Part shown: in pieces, positions 41,041 through 50,869 of the stretch
Layout: every line of letters starts with the position of its first letter
Position numbering within the stretch: the first letter of the stretch is position 1
Assembly (NCBI GenBank): GCA_028274465.1
Contig: CM051456.1
Location: forward strand, 101,407,348-101,471,347
Direction: 5' to 3'
DNA length: 64,000 nt
DNA from: Plantago ovata
Taxonomy: Eukaryota > Streptophyta > Magnoliopsida > Lamiales > Plantaginaceae
The notes under the pieces: generated by a model
Told to the model about the DNA's origin: nothing
Database searches by the model: none
What the model saw: only the letters and a program-made list of their open reading frames with translations
Position numbers and translations under genes: made by a program

Positions 41041-42354
41041 ACTTGAAGACGGTTGTTTGTTATGTATTTGAAATAAAGGTAGACTACTTTGCAAAATATA
41101 TAAACCATTCACTAAGCGAGCTTTTCCATAATACTGGTCATTTAGCGAAAAATAACAAGTATTATTAGCAAAATGAAAGGAAAAACCCAAATTGTCCAAC
41201 AATGGAATGGAAATAATATTTCTGACAATGGATGGAACAAAATAAACGTTATCAAGTTCTAAACATTGTCCTGATGGTAAATCTATCTTGCAGCGTCCAA
41301 CGCGTTTGGCTTCAACTGGATTGCCTTTCCCAACATGCAAGTCGATTTCACCTTGCTTGACTAGCTTGTGTTCAATTAGCTCCTGCACATTATCACAAAT
41401 GTGCGAGCCACAAGCTGTATCTAATACCCAACCATTGGAGTCAAAAGTAGTCATGTTGATTTCAATAACAAACATACCTGAGCTAGAAGCCGGCGGCTTC
41501 TTAGCTTGATCTGCCCTTAGCTTAGGGCAATCTTTCTTCCAATGCTCTTTCTGCTTACAGAAAAGGCATTCATCTGTGCGTACCGTTCCACTCCTTTTGA
41601 ACTTCCTTTTCTGGTTCAGACGCTTAGGCCTATCACTCGAAGTATTAGTCTTGGCTCCCGACTTTCCCTTACCCTTAGCACCTTTGCTTCTCGGGTTTGG
41701 GTTAGACGGTTGCCCAACATACATGATCGATTTCTCCTTCTTAAGAAGAGTTTGATCATATGTCTTCAGCAGATTATGGAGCTCGGGCAGTGTAACGTCC
41801 TTCGCATTCATGGTGTAATTATTGATGAACTGCGAATACGAACTTGGCAATGATTGAAGGACAAAGATCACTATGATCTTATTCTCTAGCTTGACACCGG
41901 CATCGGCAAGCTTTTCAAAGAGACCAATCATCTTGAGAACATGTTCAGACATGTTCCCTCCTTCATTGAGCTTGCATCTGTGTATCTCTTTGATCAAATC
42001 AAATTCAACACTTCTGGCTGTCGTCTTAAAGAGAGACTCAAGATGCTTCAACATCTCATACGGCAACATGCTTTCATGTTGTCTCTGCAGCTCATTGCTC
42101 ACTGCCGCCAGCATAATACACTGCGCGGATCTAGCATCCTCTTGATGCTTATCAGCCTTTGCCTGGTTGGCTTGATTCCAAGCAGCAACTTGATCGGCAG
42201 TCTGATTTTCGGGACACACGGGAATAGTCTCGTCCAAGACGTACTCAATCTTTTCGTACCTCAGCACCAAACGAATATTCCTGATCCAATCTAGGAAGTT
42301 TGGTCCGGTCAAAATTTGCTTCTCTAAGACAGCACGGAGCTAGATACTCGCCAT
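41041..42354 (-). pseudogene. gag: C2 gag-protease with premature stop at codon 5
   Basis: The ATG at 42354-42352 (MASI) is followed by TAG at 42342-42340, then the frame is open for about 500 codons. The gag core is TGPNFLDWIRNIRLVLRYEKIEYVLDE; a basic stretch (KGAKGKGKSGAK) precedes the knuckle CLFCKQKEHWKKDC near 41560. Protease motif WVLDTACGSHIC is near 41410. LELDNVYFVPSIVRNIISIPLLD follows. Apart from codon 5 the gag is well preserved, closely parallel to C1. An internal start downstream (MLPYEML) would remove the N-terminal core. Confidence 0.87.
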
Positions 42355-42915
42355 TTCGGTTTTCAATAAGGAGAAATAGTATAGACCGAAAATAATAAAT
42401 CAACTATTGAAATACTATTTCTAAATACACAGTCAACATAACTAAACAACAAGGTCCTTTAGCTGTTTAGCTTCCACTATTTTCACATATGATTTCCCCC
42501 AAAACAAACATACGGGTAATGTCCAACAAGTTACCGTAGTGGCCAAGATCCAAATCCATACTATGCTATACTCCAACGGGGGCTGGTCGCATAACATAAT
42601 ATGACCGGTAGGACTATCCAATTGCGTCACGCAACTCTTGGGTGTTAAATCTAATTTAACCAGACGCTCTACATATTGTACCTATCGAGGTCGCTAGATA
42701 CATTATGCGTAAGTTATAACCATAGACTTACTCTAATCTGACGATCACTGCGAGTCTGCAAGACGAGGTCGCCAATACAGGGAAACGCAATGAAAGTTCA
42801 GAATTAAAGCACCCCATGGAAAGCATCTCAGAAACACATACGTGTATATATTTATGCACTTATATTGGTTGGGGCTTGTAGCTTGAGGGTTGTTATCAGT
42901 CATCTACAAACAAAT

Positions 42916-43070
42916 AAGGGCGCCGCCTACCCATCATGCATGAGCGGTCTACACGTAATGGATGCCGCCTATCCATTCTAGTTCTAAACGCGGTCAAGCA
43001 CATAATGGGCGCCGCCTACCCATACATAAAAACATGTGGTCCGACAAATAAGAGGGCGTCGCCTACCCTC
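42916..43070 (-). repeat. Four spaced hairpins in the C2 leader
   Basis: On the element's strand: GAGGGT-AGGCGAC-GCCCTC (43070-43052), ATGGGT-AGGCGGC-GCCCAT (43023-43005), AATGGAT-AGGCGGC-ATCCATT (42977-42957, perfect 7 bp), ATGGGT-AGGCGGC-GCCCTT (42934-42916, one mismatch). GACCGC-like words lie between. Stems differ but the loop is kept, as in C1. Confidence 0.85.
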
Positions 43071-43537
43071 GCATGCATAGCGGTCGAACGGAAAGTAAAA
43101 TACGTGGTATTTAAACAGGCATTGTCAAACAATAGCATATCGAGCAAACAAACAAGTAGTAGTCTATGTGGATGCCAAATGACTTCATAATTTCATTATG
43201 AAAATTATAATCCCATACTTATAATCTCTATGAAAAATTGAAAATTTGGACTAGATTGAAAAATCGAAAATTCTATTGACCAGGTAGCAATTTTCGAAAA
43301 CTCGAAGGACTCAATTGTAATTTTCGAAACCTTGGAGGTGTTAAATTTAAAATTCAAAAGTAGAAAGACTTATTTGTAATAAACAATAAATTGATAAATC
43401 ACAAATAAGCCCCTTTACTTAATACTAATTAAATTTAACCCCTCTAGTTAACAATAATTACAATTAAATCATATTTATATTCCAAATATAAAATTCAATC
43501 CTCAAAATTTCTAAAATTCGATTTTGGGTCCAACCCG

Positions 43538-43540
<3 letters not shown>

Positions 43541-43586
<46 letters not shown>

Positions 43587-43716
43587 CGGGGACGGGATCG
43601 AATCCCGTCCCCTAGGGTGCCTGCGTCCGCAGGCGGTGTATATATATATATATATATATATATACGGGGACGGGATCGAATCCCGTCCCCTAGGGTGCCT
43701 GCGTCCGCAGGCGATG

Positions 43717-43745
<29 letters not shown>
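43541..43745. repeat. AT microsatellites with a twice-repeated double hairpin
   Basis: Two units 78 bases apart, each with an 11-bp perfect stem GGGGACGGGAT-CGA-ATCCCGTCCCC in split form (43588-43612 and 43666-43690). Each is followed by GCCTGC-GTCC-GCAGGC (43619-43634 and 43697-43712). (TA)n runs lie before, between and after. No ORF of interest. Confidence 0.9.
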
Positions 43746-43747
<2 letters not shown>

Positions 43748-43895
43748 ATTTTTCTTTTTTCTTTGAAAAATATAAATTCTAAATTTATATAAAAATAAAA
43801 CTTTTCAAAATTGAATCAATCATAGAATCAATTGCATCCACATAAACTACAAAATCACATAACATATATACGTATATTTATAATCAATTAACCTC

Positions 43896-43907
43896 GCTTT
43901 GATACCA
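43896..43907 (-). other. C2 primer binding site (tRNA-Met)
   Basis: Plus-strand GCTTTGATACCA, i.e. TGGTATCAAAGC on the element's strand, one base from the LTR. It differs from the C1 PBS by one base. Confidence 0.9.
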
Positions 43908-43908
43908 C

Positions 43909-43997
43909 TGTAAGAAAATATGGTCAGAGTTACCCCTAGGGTACGCAGCGGAATTTCAAAATTTTTTTAACATGTAGGTTAATTGATCATGCATATA

Positions 43998-44085
<88 letters not shown>

Positions 44086-45829
44086 CACGTTAATCAGAAG
44101 ACTTACAATACTCCAAAAGCAAGAACAGGTATTGAATCGATACGCCAATCGATGAAGTCTTCGTAATAGTCCGGTGAATCTTCTCCTTCGTCGAAGTCGA
44201 AGATATCTGCAATACTTTGATTATCTGCAAGACAATAAAAGTTAGTTTCCAGCTCTTAGAACCTCAACCTTGGTATCCACGGATGAACAACTTATCGGAA
44301 AGAATGCTTGGATATTCTTTGTGTGGCCAAGAAGATGGGGCGGCAGTTTTCCTCCGGTGGGAGTGGGCGCGCGCGGCTTATGGAGAGGTAGGGGAGAGCT
44401 TTTTATTTTCTCTAAGAAAACTGGTAGAAAGAATGATCTTGAATCAACTGTTTTCAACCGCGTCTTATAAACTCTCTAATAGTCTACTATATATAGTAGT
44501 CAATAGAAGCCTAAAGAATTATAATTGTTATTGCACAAGGAAACCAATTCAAGTCTAGATTCATTCCCAATCAAATTAAAACTCAATCAGGAAAATCTAA
44601 CTTATCCCTTGACTTCTAATAGAGGAAGGAGTCGAACCCCTTGCCCTACTACTGCTGCTACGCGCGCGTCCAAGTGGGGGTCAGGTGGGTCCCGATTTTG
44701 GGACCCACTTATAATTCTAAGGCAATTCAAACTCCAAGTAGATTTTGCCCATGTGCATATATTAATTCTAATTTAACATATCGTTTCAAATCAAACCTCT
44801 ATTATATTTCTAAAATATAATCTTTAATTGTATTTACATAAAGTACAATTAATCAGCCAATTCAATTAATAATTCCAAATTATTATAATTAATTCCAAAT
44901 CAATTATAATTCATCAATCACAATTAATTCTAAATTAATTGCGATTCCATCTTCAAGGATATTCGGATAAGCTGAATCACCACATAGTGTGACCCATAGG
45001 GCCTCATTGTATTAAACAAGTGCTACACTAGGCAAAATGGAATTCCTAGACGGTTCCATTTGCAATATTAATACATGAGGACGTTTGAGAGGTTTCTCAA
45101 AGCAAACCCTTTCGTTGTGAAGTCTGTTGCGCTCAACGCGGCGATGGTAACGTCCCTTCATCTGACTGACTCGAATGCATCTAGGATTGATGAAGTGTCT
45201 ATCCTAATAATACATCCACGGGCGTCTTCAGTGAGTTGCTTGGTGAATCCAATATCTATTATGACTATCATAATAATATTGATACGCTGGCCAGCGATTT
45301 GACCAATCACAACTATGAACGACTATGAGCAGTGCTCTCCTGTGCTACACATGAGAGATGAATCCTTCACAGAATCACTTATCATCCCCATTTGTATGTA
45401 GCCATAATCCTGGATCGTGTCTTGAGTCAACTGCTTATTCAGAGCTAACATTGACGGGTCCACCAAGGATATGGGGCAACAAATGTGATGATAAAGTCCT
45501 GTAAGTCCAAAGGACGACTGGCATCACTTAGACAACTTTCCGGTTCCCATAGACACTTCGGTGTAGAGTATACATCGATGGGCGTTCCGGTGGGTATTTC
45601 CATTGTTCGGTAATCACCCTTTGAACAACTATGCGGAGTTATGGGAACGTTTCTTGATTGTCCAACAATTCGTTCCGTGGCCGTGGGATCGGCTCACACT
45701 TGCTCTAACAAGTATAACCTCCACGCATACTAGTCTCAGTTGGTTTATTCAGACCCCTACATCCGAGATGAACCTCGACTAGGGAGAGTTTGGGATAGAT
45801 GATAACTCACATAGCTCCCTGTAACGCCC
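43909..45829 (-). repeat. C2 5' LTR, part within the window
   Basis: Starts TGTAAG and matches 27612-28114 and 36483 onward. It stops at CATAGCTCCC where H begins; CTCCC (45825-45829) is the likely left target duplication. It carries a (TA)n run at 43999-44081, about 83 bases, against about 11 bases at the same place in the 3' LTR (27702-27712). The short acidic frame and GTAAGT (44106-44101) are present too. No other gene seen. Confidence 0.9.
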
Positions 45830-46074
45830 CGTATTTTATTTTATTTACCTTAATTATTTAATTACATGAATAATTTATTTTATTTGGTAATTATTTAGTT
45901 CTTTTCCCGCGCAAACGAATTCGACTATAGACAATTCACGTAGAACTAATTCGCTCCGTTCCGTTTGGATCAGCTAGCAATCTGAATTGAATGGCCCAAT
46001 TCGAGTGGCCCAAATTCTACTCTGACCCAATCTGCTAAGCCCATTACCTTAACCTAATGCACCATATAAAATCC

Positions 46075-46080
46075 CCAAAT
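46075..46080 (+). promoter_or_regulatory. TATA box in H LTR 1
   Basis: ACCATATAAAATCCCC, about 245 bases into the LTR, followed by AAACCCTAG and CT-rich sequence typical of plant transcription starts. The same site occurs at 51115-51120 and 56167-56172 in the other LTRs. Confidence 0.65.
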
Positions 46081-47487
46081 CAAAACCCTAGTTCATTTCC
46101 TTTCCCTCATTTTTTTCTCTGGCAGCCTTAGTTTCTTCTTCTTCTCCTATGCCGATCTCGGCCCCTGTCTCCACCCCGACTCCATCTCCTTGCCGCATCA
46201 AACCACCCTGAAATCATCCTCACTTTCATCTCACCATCCTAACTCCATCATTCATCATCGTCGATCATCATCATCAACACCACCGTGAACTACAACCGCC
46301 GCCAGCCGTCGACCTGCTCTGTTTCCGCCGCCTGCTCGTGACCAGATCCGTCTGGCACCGTTCAGTCTGCTCAACCCCGTAACCCGCCACCGTCATCAAC
46401 CAAACGGAGCCGCCTTGCTATGTTCTGCTCCGTTCAGTTCGTGGGTCCCCTTGCCGGCCGATTCTGCTCCGTTTCTGTCTCATTATTTCCGGTAAGCATC
46501 GCGACTCGGCTCCATTTTGTTGGTTGAATTCGGATCTTGTTGTAACTCGTTGTTCTGTGGATTTGCAGTCGTGCTCCGCCCGTTCGCCGCCGTACTCCGC
46601 CCGCGCCGCAGTGCTCCGATCGTGCCTCGCCCGTTCTCTGCCCTTTTCCGATTCCGGTAAGCTCGGTCCCATCTAACTATCTATATTCTCTTCATCTCAC
46701 GGCTCATTCCATCCCTTTTAATTTCCTTTTTCGATTTCATTTTGAAATCCACCTTCTGATTCATGTTTGGGATATGAATCCCGTTTGTTTGTAGTTGTTG
46801 TTGACGTTCTATTTGGTCTCGTCTCCGATCCGGAAGGTAGCACTCTCGATCCCAGTTTTTCTTCTACGTATTCATTTCTGTTTTGTTATTCCGACCTCTA
46901 GACCATTTTGCCCTCGCGTATAACTGGACTATTGACTTTTTTACCGAACTGGTTATGGGCTTGTTAGTATAGATCTGGTTCGATTTGGATTTGAATTGAC
47001 CGTTTTACCCATTCGTATATTCTGGACAATGTTGACCTTTTTCGAACTGAACTAGGACTGAGAATTGAACTGGTTGATTAATTGGGACTGAATTGTTTTA
47101 AGTAAACCTTGTGGACTATTATGGGATTTCTTAAAACCTAAAGGACTTTTTGCCATTTGCTTTGATCAATGTTGACTGAGGACTATGTTGAGAGACTCTT
47201 GTGTTTTTGGGGACTGTTGTGCAAGTTGGAGAAATTGTTGGACTTGTCTGCACTTTTTGTAAACTAAAAGGACTTTTTTGCAAATATTATTCTGAGGGTA
47301 AATTGGTAATTTCATGTGCTCTTGATTGAACTGTTAAGTCGGGTTTTCTTTTGAGGACTGTTTTGATATTGCTGAAAAGTGTTGTTCTGTTTTGCAATTA
47401 CTGTTGAGGGCATTTCAAGTATTTTCAAAGAAAAGTTACGTTATGAAAACTGTTGATTACTTTCTGTCTTGATTTTGAGTGACTATT

Positions 47488-47560
47488 TGTTTGCTAGCTT
47501 AGTTGGTTGGTGTTTGAGAGTTTAACTAAGAGGTCCCGAGTTCGAACCCCTGCTTTTGCC
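47488..47560 (+). other. tRNA-like (SINE-head-like) sequence inside H LTR 1
   Basis: TAGCTTAGTTGG at 47495-47506 fits a pol III A box and GAGTTCGAACCCC around 47539-47550 fits a B box, about 45 bases apart as in tRNA genes. The stretch TAACTAAGAGGTCCCGAG between resembles an anticodon arm and variable loop. Copies occur at 52538-52610 and 57579-57651. No clean acceptor stem, so not a functional tRNA gene. Confidence 0.5.
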
Positions 47561-48684
47561 ACTTCTTTACCGACCTTTTATTTTCCGTTCATTCGACTTC
47601 TAGAGTGTAACTAGTTACTTCCTATTTAGGTTCTCCGTCGTTCGTTAGCTCATAAGTTCGCTGTGCGTTGAAGACTTTTGCTTTCAAGTTGAGGTGAGTG
47701 TTCACCCCTAAACTTATCTATTTGCGAAAAACTGGAAGGCTATGTGACTATTTGTATCTATTACTATATATTTTGTTATACCGTATGCTTCCGGGTAAAA
47801 GTAACTAAGTCCTAAGTATGACTGTTTACTTATCTTTGTTTGTTGCTACTCTGTTCTGGATTAACTCTTCTGCAGGAACACTTCTTGATGTTTCGAGATC
47901 CGATTGTTATTATTTGTTGGTTCTGTATCAGTATCTGTCTGTTTCTGTGTGACCGGTCGATTAGGTCATAACTAGGTAGGCTTGGGTAGTAGAGGACTAC
48001 CGGGTTTGCTTGGTTATTGCCTAGTCTAATCCCTTTTAAACGAGAGGCAGAAGTCGCTGAGGTCTATTAGGGTCGTAGGTTCTGTTTCCCCAAAGTACAC
48101 GAGGGTTTCTGTTTCTGTCCGGAGTTGTATACCCTCTGGAGGGAGCTATAAGGGCTATTGGGAGTAGGAGCAATAAGGCGGGCTGCACCAACGGACTTCG
48201 ACTTATCTGTTCTGTCTTTCTGTTCTGTTATCTATTCTGTTTGCTATTTTATCTGCTGCAAAGGATTTTGATTTCAAAAACTGTTTACTTTCTGTTTGAT
48301 AACTTAGAACCTCACTGAGATCCTTTATCTCACGCTCTCTTTGTTTTCAAAAATTCCTTCCTTCTAGATACTACTGAGGATGCCCACGAGTAGGATGCCA
48401 GCGACTGAGAGAAGGGTCTGGGATGTCTTTGGGGATTTGTGTTTGTTTTTTAAATAAGAAGATGAACCTTTTTACTTTCTTCGCTAGCTGTTATACCTTG
48501 ACTTCTAAGTTACCGTTGGATTTTTACTTGATACCGTTATCACTGTTCTACTTTGAATTTGTAAGCTCATTTGAGCGCCAAAACCCGTTCCTTGTTATTT
48601 ATTGAAGACCGTTGCTTTTGAATTTTAAAATTTACTTTATTTCAAAAAAGATTGTTTGTTTTTAAAAACCGATACCGTTACAGT

Positions 48685-48696
48685 TGGTATCAGAGC
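48685..48696 (+). other. H primer binding site 1 (tRNA-Met)
   Basis: TGGTATCAGAGC two bases after LTR 1. Confidence 0.92.
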
Positions 48697-49536
48697 TTGA
48701 GTTCAAACTCGAGCTTGCTAGGATAGGGTCTTCTAGCCTTTGGGTTGCGTGTGAGGGTCCAAGTCGCTGGATTAGATTGAGTAGTCTTCGTTCTGTCTCT
48801 TTTAAAGTTTGGTCTTCCACATTAACTCTGAACCGTCATGTTCGTCTGTTAACTGTCCTATTGTTCTGTCTTCCGTCTTCCGAAACTGTCTTGCTGTTCA
48901 TTCTGTTTAACTTCTACTAAGTACACAAGCTTCCTATTGCTTTGTTCATTTTCTTTAATGCGATAATATAGTTTCTTCTAAATGCATGAGTATTTGTTTA
49001 AAAGTATGTTTATTTACTATAATGTCATTAGTTGCATGTTTTAAGGTTTAACCGCTTATTTATGCATTTGTTTTACTTATCGAAGTTCACATATGTTCTT
49101 GCTTGGTTCTGTCATACTGTAATCTATTGTTTAACCAAAGTCGACATAAATCACTGGCAGGCGGCCGACTGTTTAAGTGATTCGTGTTAACTGAGGTCAA
49201 ATGACTGATCACTTTATGAGAGAACGCTTTTATTGCATGCTTAATGTTTAAGAATCTCTTATGCCGCATATGAATTTGCTACCTATGCTTTATCTTTGCT
49301 TTTCAATTTATGTATGCCTTGCATGCTAGGTTAGACACACTCGAGGATTTACTTGATTATTAGTTGCTATCATCCTATTGACCCTCTAGTTAGAATTTGA
49401 CCTTTAGTAATCTTGTTTACTTGTACGCGCCTCCTGCTCGTTCACGTTAGATTGACTTAAGTTAGTGCCTTAGTTCACGTTACGCCACGCATGAGGACGT
49501 TAATCACGTTACCGAACTTAGACTAATTGCGATAGG
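48697..49536 (+). other. H leader 1
   Basis: About 840 bases between PBS and gag with no supported gene; the short ORF at its start merely translates leader sequence. The copy at 53748-54587 is almost identical. Confidence 0.7.
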
Positions 49537-50520
49537 ATGGCTCCAAGAAACGACACCCGCAACGGCAATGACAACGACAACAACGACCACAATGCCAACA
49601 ACAACAATTCTGACACTCCGAACCAAGTGGAGCAGATCATCGCAGCTTTTGGGCAACTTCAGTGAGAGCTTACGCAAAGCTAGGCCGCCTCCTGCTCAGT
49701 CGGTCACACTGTCACTACCACTAGCGATCGACCAAGCAGTCAACCGATTTGCTCGTTTCCAACCGAAGAGATTCGATGAGCACCAAATGCTCGAAAGGCC
49801 GAGTTTTGGCTTGAGAGCATGGAGAATTTGTTCTAGATCTTGCACTACCCTGGCGAAAGGAAGATTGAGTTAGAAGCTTTTCAATTTGGCAAAGAACCGC
49901 GAAATTGGTGGAGAACCGTAAACGCAAAGTGGAGACAAGACCAAGTTGATCGCACGTGGGCGAATTTCGAGAGGGAGTTCACTGACAAGTTCGTGCCTCG
50001 TTTGGTCCGACAAGGTAGAAGGGACGAGTTTCACAATTTGCTGCAAGGTGGAATGATCGTCGCCGAGTTCACACGACTGTTGAAGTACGTACCACACCTT
50101 CAAATTGACGAGAGGGAGAAGATACGACTTTTCGTGAAGGGTCTGAAATCAGAGATTCGATACTGCTTGTTCGAGATCGAGATGTCAACATACACGAAAG
50201 TTGTGAAAAGGGCTGCTGAAGTGTAGAAGGGTTTAGGAGAGCTTGAGAGCTATGAACCTCATCGATATGGAAAAAGACGTTTTGATCACATGAGTAGCAA
50301 GGATAACAAGGATCGTCCGTCTCCATCCAAGTATCCTCGAAATTAGCGGCAATGTCGACCTCGTCAACTCGTTGATAATACTGGAGAGTTAACTAGGATA
50401 AATCGCAACTTCTGCGGAGGAGCAACTCATGAGAAGGAGAACTGCTGGAGGAAAAGGGTGTTGTTTGGCTTGTGGCAGCAAGAAGCATAAAATTAGTGCT
50501 TGTCCGAGACGCAACTCTGT
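49537..50520 (+). pseudogene. gag: H gag, copy 1 (broken)
   Basis: The ATG at 49537 starts MAPRNDTRNGNDND, an Asn/Asp-rich N-terminus. In the same frame there are stops after FGQLQ, after LTQS and before APNARK and ILHYPGE. An open block then runs to 50226: FGKEPRNWWRTVNAKWRQ, NFEREFTDKFVPRLVRQGRRDEF and a gag core tail YVPHLQIDEREKIRLFVKGL. Past the stop, in other frames, a zinc knuckle CLACGSKKHKISAC lies near 50466-50510. After that nothing resembling protease or RT appears before the polypurine tract at 50857. Copy 2 shares the same stops. Confidence 0.85.
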
Positions 50521-50856
50521 GTCTGAAGAAGGAACTCTGGAGGCATGACATTTACGAGCCAAGGAAGTGGTGCCAAGAGCTTATAGTATGACCAGACATG
50601 AGACTCCCTCGGCAAGTGTGGCTAAAGGATAGATTCACTTGAGGGTTAAGCTATCGACTTTTTATCGGGGATTTATGGTTCGAATGGTTTGGTTGAAGAG
50701 GCAAGTTTTGACTCCTTTAGGTTAGTTACGACTTCTCTTAACCTTTGAATTGCGAACTTGTTCTTCCATCCGGCGTTTGAAGTTGAAGGCTTTCGTTTCT
50801 CCGTTTCACGTTCCTTAGTTTCGCATTAGTTAAGTTTCTAGGACGAAACTTCTTTT

Positions 50857-50869
50857 AAGGGGGGAAGAG
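50857..50869 (+). other. H polypurine tract 1
   Basis: AAGGGGGGAAGAG abutting LTR 2. Sequence 50521-50856 between gag and this tract holds no recognisable domain. Confidence 0.88.

Larger units (their letters stand above)
42355..43895 (-). other. C2 leader between PBS and gag
   Basis: 1.54 kb without a gene. It contains four hairpins at 42916-43070 matching those of the C1 leader, AT-rich sequence, and a GC-rich palindrome unit present twice within AT microsatellites at 43541-43745. Unlike C1, no AG acceptor lies just before the gag ATG (CTCCTTATTGAAAACCGAA). Confidence 0.75.
27612..45829 (-). mobile_element. C2, Ty1/copia retrotransposon split by D and H
   Basis: Minus-strand element: 3' LTR 27612-28114 plus 36483-38106 (interrupted by D), PPT, RNase H, RT, integrase, protease, gag, long leader, PBS, then the 5' LTR from 43909, interrupted at 45829 by H. 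The rest of the 5' LTR must lie beyond the window. Left flank is ACACA (27607-27611). It is related to C1 in protein and leader, but the LTRs are mostly different. Multiple stops make it non-functional. Confidence 0.9.
45830..48682 (+). repeat. H LTR 1
   Basis: 2853 bases from TGTAACGCC to CGTTACA. It has a TATA box at 46075-46080, a CT-rich leader-like stretch after it, and a tRNA-like A box/B box pair at 47495-47549. It differs from LTR 2 at scattered sites, e.g. GACTATAGAC against GACTTTAGAC near 45925. ORFs here are not credible. Confidence 0.93.

Noticed and set aside
43524-43748. ORF with Tyr-Ile repeats
   Set aside because: It is simple translation of the AT microsatellite and its hairpin units.
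43999-44081. MITE or Mutator terminal repeats flanking TA
   Set aside because: The run is a pure TA microsatellite present in short form in the other LTR.
46418-46672. Arg/Glu-rich ORFs in H LTRs (also 51324-51722 and 56376-56783)
   Set aside because: They translate CCG/CTCCG-rich LTR leader sequence, vary in length among the LTRs and lack a domain.
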